A stretch of 64,000 nucleotides of DNA from Orychophragmus violaceus (GCA_030180135.1 CM058238.1:3048461-3112460); one strand, 5' to 3'; counted from the stretch's first letter, positions 1 to 10,951 are shown. A program made the numbers and translations. Notes: generated by a model from the sequence alone, not told the origin.

Positions 1-546
1 TAGGTGTCAAGATTAATGATTGGGCTTTCAGTGGAGTTAAGCCCAAATATATGATTGTGTCCATATACTTTGGTGTGATTAAAGAAGTTGAAATCCTTAC
101 TTACACTAAAGACTTACCATTACTTGAGAGTTGTTAGGAATGGTTACCCGGCCGATAGGCTAATTAGCAAAATTTTGGTACAGGTTATTTTTGGTTTATA
201 TTAATAACGATGTCTGATTTGTTTAGTTGTGGATAGGACCTAACATGATTTTTTTTTTGAAACATTGGACCTGGCGGTGTAAGGTTTGAGTGTTTGGAAA
301 CCTTCTAGCTGCCTGAGAGGCTTTAAAAGAAGGCGCCAAAACGTAACAGGAAGCGAGACAAGAAGAAGCGGTGAAGTTTTGAAAACAAGCCGAGAAAAAT
401 CGGCGGGAATAATTAACCGAAAATCTGACAGCTCCCGCGCAAATCTTTAGCTTACAAAACCATTTTCCTTCCACTCTTCCTTTCATCTTCTCACTTCTCA
501 CACACATTTGGTCGTCTCGGAGAAAGAGAGATAGAGATAGAAAGAG
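1..546. other. Intergenic DNA and RPA70B leader
   Basis: I see no gene in the first 220 bases. Bases from about 440 to 546 are pyrimidine- and GAGA-rich and fit the 5' untranslated region of the RPA70B gene that starts at 547. The ORF on the minus strand at 223-507 has no family features and lies over this promoter, so I do not treat it as coding. Confidence 0.5.
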
Positions 547-3308
547 ATGGCGAACTCAGTGACCCAAGATGGTATTGCGACAGTATTATCGATTGATTCG
601 TCCTCGGTTCGACCTGAGATCGTCGTTCAAGTCGTGGATCTTAAACCTGTTGGAAATCGATATACGTAAGTTTCGTTCTCTTATGGATCCGTCTAGATTT
701 TACTTTCACACAAATGATTAGTCTTGTCTTTCAATTCATCACCCGAGTTTGAATTCGATTTGCTGATTTCCCCCGTTTTCACTCTAGATTGTGTTCTCTT
801 GGTTGATTATGTACTTCAAGAGCTTCGTTTAAACCCCAGGATTGATTTTTATTTTATTTATCGATCTGGGTTCTGATGAAGTTTGAGTATCCTTTCTTGT
901 TATAGATTAGGGTTTCCTGCGATTGATTCACTGTTTGAGATATAGGGCTTCGTTAGATCTGAGTATTACTGATATTTTTTTTTTTCAGATGGTTCATGGC
1001 TGTAATGTCTTGAGATGTGATTTTGTTGCTCAGGTTTTATGCTAACGACGGAAAGATGAAGATTAAAGCAATGTTACCTGCGACTTTAACATCTGATATA
1101 ATCTCTGGAAAAATTCAGAATCTGGGTCTCATTCGTCTCCTTGATTATACAGCCAACGATATTCCTGGAAAATCAGAAGAAAAGTAAGTAACTTCATCAG
1201 CTTCTTCTTTGATAATCAAACAAAACAATAAACTGTTCAAGTAAACAGTACTCATATCTATCTCTTTCCTTCAGATATTTGCTTGTAACAAAATGTGAGG
1301 CTGTTGCTTCTGCACTTGACTCAGAGATTAAGTCGGAGTTTAAAGCTTCTACAGGCATAATGTTGAAACCAAAGCAGGAGTTTGTTGCCAAATCAGCTTC
1401 ACAGATAATCAATGAGCAGAGGGGAAAGTAAGCAAATATGCTTTTCTTACTTCTTTGCTTCATACTCTTCGTCAAGTTGTTATGAATAAGGCTTTAACTT
1501 ATGTGGTTTTTGCAGTGCTGCACCAGCTGCAAGAATGGCTATGACCAGGAGAGTCCATCCTCTTGTGTCCTTGAACCCTTACCAAGGAAGTTGGACCATA
1601 AAAGTCCGTGTTACAAACAAAGGAGTCATGAGAACTTACAAAAATGCTAGGGGAGAGGGATGTGTCTTTAATGTGGAACTTACTGACGAGGAAGTAAGAC
1701 TGCTTTGATGAATTCACTACCACTGATTATTCTCTTAGGCTTTATGTGGTTATTGATTTTCTTGATTGATGGAAATCCAGGGAACACAGATTCAAGCAAC
1801 GATGTTTAACGAAGCTGCAAAGAAGTTTTATGATACATTCCAGATGGGAAAGGTGTATTATATATCAAGGGGATCACTTAAGCTTGCTAATAAGCAGTTC
1901 AAGACGGTTCAGAACGATTATGAGATGACTCTAAATGAGAATTCAGAGGTTGAAGAAGCTAGGAATGAAGAAATGTTTATCCCTGAAACAAAATTCAACT
2001 TTGTGCCTATTGATGAGTTGGGTTCATACGTGAATCAGAAGGATCTTATTGGTAAGAGCAGAACTCTTCTTGTTTGTATAAACTGCTTTAGTATGATAAC
2101 CAATTACTTGAATGCTGTTATTTCATTTTCAGATGTTATCGGTGTTGTCCAAAGTGTTTCTCCTACGATGAGCATTAGAAGAAAAAATGACAATGAGATG
2201 ATCCCAAAGAGGGATATAATTTTAGCTGATGAGTCAAAGAAAACTGTTGTGGTGTCCCTTTGGAACGATCTAGCAACTGGCTTAGGACAAGAGCTTCTAG
2301 ACATGGCTGATGAGCACCCAATTATCGCAATCAAGTCTCTCAAAGTAGGAGATTTTCAAGGTGTGTCATTATCCACTATCAGCAGAAGCAATGTGGTGAT
2401 AAATCCTGATTTACCAGAAGCTACAAAGTTGAAATCTTGGTATGATTCTGAAGGTAAAGAGACATCTATGTCTGCTATTGGCTCAGGGATGAGCTCTTCT
2501 GCCAATAACGGATCAAGATCCATGTATGCTGACAGAGTCTGTCTGTCTCACTTCACAAGCAACTCGTCTCTAGGCGAGGAAAAGGTACTTCAAAGACTTT
2601 TACAAATTAGGATAAGTGAGAAAGAAAAGTTGGTTTATGTGGTTTTTGTATTTGTGTTGCAGCCTGTATTTTTCAGTACTAGAGCTTACATAAGCTTCAT
2701 CAAACCAGACCAGGCAATGTGGTACCGTGCTTGCAAGACCTGTAACAAGAAAGTGACTGAAGCAATGGACTCTGGTTATTGGTGTGAAGGTTGTCAGAAA
2801 AAGGATGAAGAATGCAGCTTAAGGTTGTTAAAAAATTTCCACTCAAATAGAGATTGGATCTTGTTTGTTTTAACTGTGATTGCTTAATGGTGTGATTAGG
2901 TATATAATGGCGGTGAAAGTCTCTGATTCAACCGGTGAAGCTTGGTTTTCTGCATTCAACGATGAAGCAGAGAAGATTATCGGCTGCACAGCTGATGAAC
3001 TCAATCAATTAAAAACAGAGGTAGGAAAACTAAAACCATTCAAACGATTTACAACATTCATATCTCTTCAGGTTCTGATCTAATATGTGTGTGATGTTAT
3101 TCAGGAAGGGGAAGTGAATGAGTTTCAGACAAAACTGAAAGAAGCTACTTGGTCAGCTCATCTCTTCCGGGTTAGTGTTTCTCAACAAGAGTATAACAGC
3201 GAGAAGAGACAGAGGATTACTGTCAAAGGTGTTTCACCGATTGATTTTGCTGCTGAAACAAGATTATTGCTCCAAGACATGAACAAGAACAACAAGACAT
3301 CTCAGTAG
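547..3308 (+). CDS. RPA70B: Replication protein A 70-kDa subunit B
   Basis: This is the large subunit of the single-stranded DNA-binding RPA heterotrimer, which acts in nuclear DNA replication and repair. I read nine coding exons: 547-665, 1034-1183, 1275-1427, 1516-1693, 1781-2051, 2133-2584, 2663-2823, 2900-3020 and 3105-3308. They join in frame to 602 residues, close to the roughly 604 I recall for Arabidopsis. The N-terminal OB fold lies in exons 1-2, DNA-binding OB folds A and B span exons 4-6, and the C-terminal OB fold C follows. That last fold carries the zinc finger with Cys465, Cys468, Cys482 and Cys485 (CX2CX13CX2C). The start is the first ATG after a GA-rich leader. The gene is convergent with GDPD6; only 141 bases separate the two stop codons. 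Part of exons 4-5 and the intron between them recurs inverted at 5476-5609. The B assignment rests on synteny plus remembered sequence. Confidence 0.95.
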
Positions 3309-3449
3309 TTCTACAATGTCTAGCTTTTGCTAAACTAAAAGTCTCAAGCTTTGTATTATAAGTTTGTTTCTGTCACCAAAAGTATGAATCAAGTTGACTT
3401 GAGTATTATTATTATTCTGAAGGCATTGTGAACAAAATAGAATCAAGAA

Positions 3450-5077
3450 TCACTGAAGCTTAGGCAAAGGAGAAGTCAACTCCTGGAAATTATGGAGACT
3501 TCCAGTGAAATCAGTGAACAAACCATCAACACCAATCTTGTTGATCCAATAATCATACTCCAAATAAGCATCTTGATAAAACCCAAAATGCAGAAACTGG
3601 TTCTCATTACGGTATGTGTATGGATGGACCTAGCAACAACATTATTCATAGTAAAGCTCAAGAAAACAAATGACAATGAGCTAGAGAAAGAAGTTTTGAA
3701 TCCATTACACAAACCTGAAGGTTACGAGAATGAGCTCTTGCAACCAAATCAGTTGGTGTAGTGAGACGGTTATTGTTCACAGGAACAATTGTGTCTTTCC
3801 ATGGACCAATACCAATCACATATGGTTTAATGTAATCTAAATATGCGTCTGATGTAATCTCCTCGTATGTCTGCATTCACATTCATTCATCTTAGATATA
3901 AGAAACTGATTGATTTGATAACATCAAATAGAAATGTAAAAGACCTTGTTAGTGTCTTCGGTTAGGATAGTAACATCGTCGATCAAGAACACTTTTGGTG
4001 AGTCTGTCATGTTTGAAATGTAAACTAGTGAAGTTGCAGCAAAAGACTGGATGAATATTGGCTGTCTTAACCAATCTTCAGACATATATGAGCCTCTGTA
4101 TCCATATTTCTCCAATGTTTCCATAATCTTATCCTCAAACTTCTTACCATTAGCCCATTTCACCTACAGGAACCTCTCCATTTGTTATCATCAATGACTA
4201 AAAGTTCAAAAAGGTTTTATCTTTTTGCTTACTTGTTGATTGATGAAAATAGGGTTCTTGATCTCTGGATATATCCCAACAACTCTAGGTGCATCCAGTG
4301 CTATTGAAATATACTCGTCGAAAGTAATAATGGGGAACTTACCTGATAATACCAACTCATTGTGTGACAGTTGGTTTCAAAGTACATAAAGAATAGAAAG
4401 CAAATATAGATTACCATTGTACTGTTGATCCCTAAAAGGATACCTCTGCTTAGCTCCAAGTGTTTTCAGCTCGTCCAGAGTAAAATCAACTGTTGAATCT
4501 CATCATTAAACTATGAAAAACAAAAGGATTTAGTAGTGAAATTTAGTAGTTTTACCAGTGAAGAAGCCGGTTAAGTTCATCCCTTGGACTTCATAAGTTC
4601 TCTTACGATCTGCAAACTCTTTGTGGTCCGCAACATCGGTTGTATCATCGAGATTAACATCATGATGACATATCAGGACACCGTCTTTTGAAGATAGAAT
4701 ATCTGATTCTATGAAATCTGCACCCTCCTCAATAGCCCTCTGCAATAAAAAAACAAAACACATATAATGAAACAGGACAAAGTTAGGAAACTTTTAAAGA
4801 GATGCAATACCATATATGCAGGAGCAGTTTCTTCAGGGAACCCTCCGTTTGATCCTCTGTGTGCAACGTTAAATGGACGAGAAGTCTGAAGTGGTTTCTT
4901 GGTTCCATCTTTTAGAACACTTGGGAGAGGATACAATGGCCTTGAGGCACAATTAGCAACCAACAATGCCAGTAAAAGCAACGGTAGAAAATCTGCAAAG
5001 AAAATATCAAGATTGCTTAGAATAAAAAGTGAGAACTTGAACCTTTGTAAGATTTAACACTTACACTTGAAGCCCAT
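3450..5077 (-). CDS. GDPD6: Glycerophosphodiester phosphodiesterase GDPD6
   Basis: This enzyme hydrolyses glycerophosphodiesters to sn-glycerol-3-phosphate and an alcohol, a step in phospholipid and phosphate recycling. Eight coding exons on the minus strand (5077-5065, 4992-4811, 4739-4556, 4489-4415, 4342-4233, 4163-3945, 3870-3715, 3629-3450) join in frame to 372 residues, the usual family length. Residues 5-20 are a hydrophobic signal peptide, implying secretion or a vacuolar/wall location. The catalytic HR pair is at His49-Arg50, with Glu76, Asp78 and His91 in the motifs ESD and HHD. The first coding exon is only 13 bases. The gene seems intact, but its 5' region and exon 5 are duplicated upstream at 5.65-6.27 kb. 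Confidence 0.93.
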
Positions 5078-5475
5078 GACTGAATTGCCTTTGAGAATTC
5101 CTCCAAAACTCTCTCAATATACAACAAGAACTGTGTATATATCCAGCATTATATATAGATACACGAGCTTATCTGAAGAAACTTAACAAACTCAGTCAGC
5201 ATAAGAATAAGAATATTCCACCGAGAAGTATATGCATGTTTTAAATAGCAAGATAAACCCTTCTTTCGATTTTATTGTTTTGTAATTAACTATTAGTCTA
5301 TAAATTCGGGATAAATCAAGAGTTTGAAATTTAGATATTATTATGAACGAAGATATCATAAAATAGATATAATAAGCTTGGAGATAAGATGAAAATGAAG
5401 TTTGGAATTGTGAATGAAATAAATTCTTGAGTATATCAATCACTTAAAAAAGAAACAAATATTGAGCTTTGATAC

Positions 5476-5609
5476 TATCATAAAACTTCTTTGCAGCTGC
5501 TTTAAATATTGTTGCTTGAATCTGTGTTCCCTGGATTTCCATCAATCAAGAAAATCTAAGAGAATAATCAGCGGTAGTGAAATTCATCAAAGCAGTCTTA
5601 CTTCCTCAA
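5476..5609 (-). pseudogene. Inverted fragment of RPA70B exons 4-5
   Basis: Read on the minus strand, this segment matches RPA70B from about 1690 to 1833: the end of exon 4, the following intron and the start of exon 5. Differences are scattered substitutions and loss of about 16 bases of intron sequence. Because the intron is present it was copied from DNA, not from spliced mRNA. It encodes nothing complete. It lies directly next to a rearranged GDPD6 fragment and was probably moved in the same event. Confidence 0.9.
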
Positions 5610-5655
5610 AATCATTTTAACAAGCTCTCTATTTGGTATCACAAGTTAGAAAGTT

Positions 5656-5853
5656 TTGATTTTTGCTTACTTGCTGATTGATGAAAACAGGGTTCTTGAT
5701 CTCTGGATATATCCCAACAGTGCATCCAGTGCTATTGAAATATACTCGATTATTACTTTCTACGAGTATATTTCAATAGCACTGGATGCACCTAGAGTTG
5801 TTGGGATATATCCAGAGATCAAGAACCCTGTTTTCATCATGGTGGAGATTTGA
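5656..5853. repeat. GDPD6-derived inverted repeat (hairpin)
   Basis: Two inverted arms derive from GDPD6 exon 5. Arm 1 is 5681-5748 and arm 2 is 5763-5837, with a 14-base loop at 5749-5762. The arms pair perfectly over 68 bp; the only interruption is a 7-base bulge in arm 2. Both arms carry the same single-base difference from GDPD6 exon 5 (C where the gene has T near the start of the stem), so one arm was copied from the other after the first duplicate had diverged. Sequence just left of arm 1 (5661-5680) continues into the GDPD6 intron. A transcript from either strand would fold into long double-stranded RNA. No protein function is implied by the ORF across it. Confidence 0.93.
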
Positions 5854-6275
5854 CACTTACAACTGAAGCCCACGACTGAATTGCTCCTCCAAATACCTTA
5901 AATTGTTGTGTGTATATATACAAAGATACAAGCTTACAATATGATTTACAAGCGAAAACACTCGATCGTGTGTCCTAACCATTTTAGCAAAAGTGTCGGC
6001 CACTACATTATTATTACGGCATCAAAGAACAAATAAAATATTTATTCCAAAATAAAAGTAACAAACTAATCAGCATATATTTCCGGTACATGCTCTTTTC
6101 GTTTGCAGCCTATTTTGGAAGAACATTCTTTTTACGTTTGAAATTTACATATTAATGTGAACTAAGATATCATAAAACAGATATTATATGATGAAACGCA
6201 ATTTGGAACTGGTTGAATTCTTTAGTATATCATAGAATACCAGTCACTTAAAAAAGAAACAATATTTTGAGCTGA
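5850..6275 (-). promoter_or_regulatory. Duplicated GDPD6 promoter, leader and exon 1
   Basis: This segment is a diverged direct copy of the GDPD6 5' region. Bases 5850-5930 match the first exon, splice donor and leader at 5059-5140. Bases about 6130-6270 match the upstream region at about 5320-5466, ending in the shared run AATATTTTGAGCT or similar. The ATG of the copied first exon has become GTG on the minus strand, so it cannot start GDPD6 protein. The copied splice donor GTAAGTG is kept. If the copied promoter still works it would transcribe leftward straight into the hairpin at 5656-5853. Promoter activity is an inference. Confidence 0.7.
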
Positions 6276-6412
6276 GATACATCAGCTTCTTGGCGAAATC
6301 AGAAACAGGAACATCAATTCTAGCGAGAGAGAGAGAGAGAGAGAGAAGAAACGCTTAAAAAAATACAAAAGTCTAGAAATTGAAAACTAATTGATGCTCT
6401 TTCATGTGTTCT

Positions 6413-7023
6413 TCAGACAGCCATGAGATCACCATAGCTACGCATGACGATGATTCCTGCTGCAAAGAGTCCAAGTGCTCGCATAAGTTTCTGCCCCAAG
6501 AAGAGACACAACCAATGTGAGACACGTTTTGATGGTAAGAATCACTCAGTTTTTTAATGAAAACAAACAAAGTTAAACATTACAAGAACAAGAACCAAAT
6601 ACTTCAAGGCATATACTTTTTATTGATAAACCCTAAATCTCAATCCCAACTTCCGATTCAGACAATTGCTCAAGACACCGAGTAACCCTAAAACTGAGAA
6701 TTGCTGGATCAAATCTACACCCAACTGAATCAATTCAGGATGAAACGAAGCAAATAAAACCCTAAACCTCATTCACAATCGCATAATACCCACAAAAATA
6801 GTTTCAATCCAAGACATAGACAAAGCCAATGATCTAATCACAAAACATAAAAGAGAAGCGACTCCGAAACTCAATTAAGAATAAATCCGGAATCAAACGA
6901 AACATAAACAAAGAGAGAAAAAGCAAGAGAAATTACCTTGTTAGCTTCCCATTTTTGTTCATTGTGGACTTCAGAGTGCCAAATAGCTTTCAGCTGGTCC
7001 ATTGAGATAACAGATTTCGCCAT
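6413..7023 (-). CDS. TOM5: Mitochondrial import receptor subunit TOM5 homologue
   Basis: This is a small subunit of the TOM translocase of the outer mitochondrial membrane. Two coding exons, 7023-6937 (29 codons) and 6490-6413, join to 54 residues, the typical plant TOM5 size. The N-terminal half is charged (MAKSVISMDQLKAIW...). A single hydrophobic tail segment, LGLFAAGIIVM, is the membrane anchor. The start is the only ATG upstream of the conserved N-terminus. A GA repeat lies just beyond the stop at about 6326-6349. The gene is divergent from the RIQ1-like gene, with 664 bases between the starts. Confidence 0.9.
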
Positions 7024-7189
7024 TGTTGCGTGCTAAAAATCGGAACTTTTGATCGTCGTCTGGTTTCGGAGATCGAGAATTAGTCGGTCACTTCAAAGGA
7101 TCTATTAACCAAACAACCCTTTTATGGGTTTAGGGTTAATTAAATTACGAAAATAACCTTTACTCTCTCTTTTTGGTAATAAGGGCTGG

Positions 7190-7520
7190 TATTTTTAACC
7201 AAACCAAACAAACCGAAAAAGTTCCGTTCGATTCGGTTATTTTGGCAAGTTTGAATAAAGTTCGATTATCAGTTCGGTATTTTATAAACCCATTTTTATA
7301 AATCCATTTAAACTAAAATATATCAATATTTCTAAACCGAACTGAACCGAATTATCCAAATTAACTAAAATATTTGAATTTAACAACTGAAATTAACCGA
7401 AAATGGAACCGAATCGAATTTAATACGGTTAAGATTTTTTTTTGAAAACCGACTTACTCGAAGAAACTAACTGTGTGAATCGAACCGACCCGAAGAACCG
7501 AACTCCCAATTTTTAACCAA
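7190..7520. repeat. Diverged CCGAAC-rich dispersed repeat
   Basis: This is AT-rich DNA with many copies of CCGAAC or CGGTTC, such as accgaactgaaccgaa. Brassicaceae genomes contain many non-coding elements of this composition; the better-preserved element at 24101-24525 has the same character. I could not find clean ends or a target duplication here, so the family is unassigned. It fills much of the gap between TOM5 and the RIQ1-like gene. Confidence 0.45.
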
Positions 7521-7687
7521 ACAAACCCCGAGAGAGTTGTTCAACCATGGATGAACGAACACGTGTACAACACAATCTTAGCAATCTCAAAACTCGTGAT
7601 CTACATACAATCTCCGGTTCCTCCTTTGAAGAACAAAAGCTTTGACAAAAACTAGAGAGAAAGAGAAAGAGAGAGGATTGATTACAA

Positions 7688-8216
7688 ATGGCGGCTAAAT
7701 CAATCTGTTCTTCTTTATCAGTACATTCCATGGCCAACAAGAAGCCTTCACCTTCTGCAACAAGAACAGTAACCTCAAAGAAGGTAATTCACAATCGAAA
7801 CTTTCATTTTATCCTCTTTTTAATCGAACATTTTGTTACACCAGGGCACTGCACCGGTTAAGCTACTGACAAGAGTTGAGCAGCTCAAGCTTTTGACCAA
7901 AGCTGAAAAGGCCGGACTTTTGTCCTTAGCTGATAAATCAGGTTTCTCTCTATCGACCATCGAGCGTCTTGGATTGCTCACTAAAGCAGAGGAATTCGGC
8001 GTTTTGTCTGCCGCTACAAATCCCGAAACGCCTGGAACGCTATTCACTCTGAGCCTTGGTTTACTCGTTCTTGGACCGGTTTTTGTCTACTTGGTCCCTG
8101 AAGATTACTCTTGGGAAGTGGTGGTTCAGCTTGTGGTGGCTCTGGTCTCTGTTATTGGTGGCTCTGCTGCTTTCGCTGCTTCTGGTTTTGTCTCCAATTT
8201 GCAGAAATCTGATTAG
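7688..8216 (+). CDS. RIQ1: RIQ1-like thylakoid grana protein (DUF1118)
   Basis: This is the syntenic counterpart of At5g08050. I recall that product as RIQ1 (reduced induction of NPQ), a grana protein affecting LHCII organisation and membrane stacking. Two exons, 7688-7783 and 7845-8216, give 155 residues. The Ser/Lys-rich N-terminus (about residues 1-32) looks like a plastid transit peptide. A helical segment with repeated LTKAE-type motifs follows (residues 38-75). Two membrane spans close the protein: one containing LFTLSLGLLVLGPVFVYLV and one containing VVVQLVVALVSVIGGSAAF. The start is the first ATG after the leader and keeps the transit peptide. The name depends on recalled synteny; the fold and the two membrane spans are visible. 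Confidence 0.85.
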
Positions 8217-9297
8217 TCTGGTTCTTTTTGTTTTGATAAACCGTTGTTTCTTTCAAATTTACTCCTATGTATGCAAGAGACTAATGGTTTGGAATTCTAT
8301 GTATTTCATCTTATATATGGGTTTAACACAAATCTATTAATCCCACACAAACCTGTTTTTTGGACTATAATCAGTCTAATAAGAAACAAGTTAGTCAGTC
8401 AGTCTATAATTAAAAACAGATCCTCACTTGACGAAGACTCGGCTCGGCTCACGAATAATTCGATTTGGCCTAGTTTGCGAGCAGATTTGTTTAGCTTGAC
8501 TCATCTCGACATCTCTATTCAACTCGGTTTTACTAACAATCATGAAGAGTATATATATAGCCCATTTGTCACACCTCGAGAAAAGGTCAACGATTTGTAC
8601 AAAAATACGACCGTATTTACTATAAATAGACTGCTCTACTATTTATAAATGTAATTTTTGGAGCTTGTGTATTCTTTACTTTTTCTCTCTAGAAACTAAG
8701 CATGTCCCGAATTGTAAACAAGTTCGTTTATCGACAATCTCACACCTTATTGTTCATTCAACGACCTTAGTTTATTTTCTTTAATAAAGATAAATCTCGA
8801 CCCATAGATTTTCACCGAAAACGTTTCGTTCTAGCATGACAAAGACGAGCAAATACACTTGTGACGAGTTCAACAATCACATTTTATCTAAATTATTTCA
8901 AGCTCATTTCCGTATTTGTATGTAAATGGTTTCATATACAGAATCCAAGAGCAACATTTTTAATTTCATAAGCTCACATTTTCTCATTAAGATCTTGTTT
9001 TGCATTTGAAATTTTGAACACTTTATCAAGAAAAACCAATCACCTTTGTATATTTACATGGGTTTAGCCATTTGTTGGGCCTATATTCAATAAGCAGCTC
9101 AGACTCTGAAAATGATTGAGCCCGTTCAGAGCCCCACGAATTGGAGAGGTTAAATAACGGTTTAGTTTCGAACCAATCCACAATTTCAGAATTGAAACAA
9201 ATAAGACCGGTTTTACAATTCTTCGGTTTCATCTGTGCTCCGTTGCCCCATTTCCTTGGCCAAATCTGTGAGTTTTCGAAGCGAAGCTCTATCATCA
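8217..9297. other. Intergenic, no gene seen
   Basis: This stretch holds the 3' end of the RIQ1-like gene and the promoter of the next gene. The ORFs here are short, overlap several frames and have no family features. Bases 8430-8500 contain repeated GGCTCGGCTC-like words that may be an old repeat. Nothing else is recognised. Confidence 0.4.
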
Positions 9298-9690
9298 ATG
9301 GCGAAATCAGTGGCGACGGCGGCTTCCTCGCTTGTGCAAAACCTTAGGCGGTACATTAAGAAGCCATGGGAAATTACTGGACCTTGCGCTCATCCGGAGT
9401 ACCTGGAATCTGTTCCGAAGGCGACGGAGTATCGTATCCGTTGCCCCGCCACGGTTGATCAAGAGGCGATCGTGCCGACCTCGGATCCCGAGACTGTATA
9501 CAACATCGTATACCACGCTAGAGATCAGCGCCGAAACCGCCCGCCGATCCGACGCTACTTGTTGAAGAAAGACGACGTGGTTCAGATGATGAAGGAGAAG
9601 AAGACGTTCGAAGAGTCGGACTTTCCTAGGGTGTACTTGACAACCACTGTCGAGGAGGATGAGAACGCGCGTGGCGGAGGCTACGAGTAA
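9298..9690 (+). CDS. Conserved small protein, At5g08060 family
   Basis: A single coding exon gives 130 residues with start MAKSVATAASS. The N-terminus is Ser/Ala-rich with arginines (LVQNLRRYIKKPWEITGP), which could be a mitochondrial presequence. The rest is charged and ends in a Glu-rich tail and GGGYE. It occupies the place of At5g08060, which I recall only under an uninformative name. An upstream in-frame ATG at 9235 would add 21 residues, but the internal start better fits a conserved N-terminus. Six bases after the stop is a splice donor (GTGAGG at 9698), so the 3' UTR seems to carry an intron. I do not know its function. Confidence 0.82.
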   Translation: MAKSVATAASSLVQNLRRYIKKPWEITGPCAHPEYLESVPKATEYRIRCPATVDQEAIVPTSDPETVYNIVYHARDQRRNRPPIRRYLLKKDDVVQMMKEKKTFEESDFPRVYLTTTVEEDENARGGGYE

Positions 9691-9697
9691 CAAACAG

Positions 9698-10951
9698 GTG
9701 AGGAATTCGATTCTGGTTGGCATTAGCTTTGTTTGATTGCTAAGGTCAATGAAATTTATAAAATTTTGAGGTTTAGGTTTGTTCCGATTCATTTGATTAT
9801 TGTAGAATGAGATGGGTATATTGGAATTTATGGTTTAGGATTGGACCTTTGTGGACATTGAAATTTTAGACTTCGATTAGGGTTCTTATTTAATTTTTAT
9901 GCCTGAAAAGATGAGTATTCGCTGGGGGATTATAGATCATAGATGGTTTCGATTAAATTTTCTTAACTGGCAAATGATTGTGATATATATATGGCTAAGT
10001 GCAGCATTGGCCTCTCGTTTGAGTTCTAAAGTTGTACACTTTCTTAACCAAGCTCTTTCCCAGTGACTGTATGACTTTTCAACTGGAAAATTATTAGTGA
10101 AAATCGTGGCCAAAAGACTAGTCCTTCTCCAGAAGATTTTGGTGTTCACCAGTTAGGTGTTGAGTTTGGTTGAAGGGTCATTATCTCAACTGAACCTTAT
10201 GATCCTAGAGTCAACTTAACCATCATTCGACCATTTCTATTCAAAATTTTTAAATTAGAGCGAAGGGAAAATGGAGAATACTAGGCTTTTTCAGTCTTCA
10301 CTGTAGCTTTTGAAGTATCTTTCTCTTTGTAAATTTTGATTGAGCTGTTACAGAATTAAATCTCTGAGGTGGAGAAAGAATATGATGATATCTGCAAGGA
10401 GATGTTTGGACTTTTTATCCTGAACGATTAGGTGGAATAGATTTAGAGGTAGAGTTAGGTTGAAAAATAATGGTTTTTGTTGATATAGCCCATTGTATCC
10501 TTAACGTTATGGTTGTGGTAGGTTTCCATCTACTTCTCCCTGCTGCTTTTCAGAGAGCCTGGCTTGTCATTTTGGTCTTGACTAGTTGAGTTTTGTGATG
10601 ATCAATTACTTTGGTTACTGGAGTATTTTTGTAGCAGTATCAAAGAAATGGGAAGTTAGATACTCATACGCCCCTTTTCTGCTTCTCACAATTTGCATAT
10701 GGAATCGTGAGTAACCTGTTGAGTAGATTTAGCTAGCTGCTGAGTTCTGACCAGTTAGAATAATGTATCAATTTGTGATTAGCTTACAATTTATTACTAC
10801 TGCAACAGTTTTAGTAATTCAAATGTTCATGTTTGGTATTACCTGGTACTAGTTTACTACCATAACACACAATATAATTCCATGTATATGGCTATTGTTA
10901 TCTGAGTTTACATTTCTGCAGACTGAATATTTTGTTTTCCCTTCTTTGTAG
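9698..10951 (+). other. Probable 3' UTR intron of the At5g08060-type gene
   Basis: A donor (CAG then GTGAGG at 9698) directly follows the stop codon, and a good acceptor (pyrimidine tract ending TTTGTAG at 10951) is found 1.25 kb later. The interval has no coding potential. With the stop only 7 bases before the junction the transcript should escape nonsense-mediated decay. RNA evidence is needed; the splice sites are what I see. Confidence 0.5.

Noticed and set aside
3492..3761. 89-residue plus-strand ORF
   Set aside because: It lies antisense over the last two exons of GDPD6 and has no homology I recognise.
5656..5853. 65-residue ORF across the inverted repeat
   Set aside because: It is made from antisense and sense GDPD6 exon 5 joined in a palindrome; the structure explains it without coding.
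9307..9792. 161-residue minus-strand ORF
   Set aside because: It is the antisense shadow of the At5g08060-type coding exon; G+C-rich codons keep the opposite frame open.
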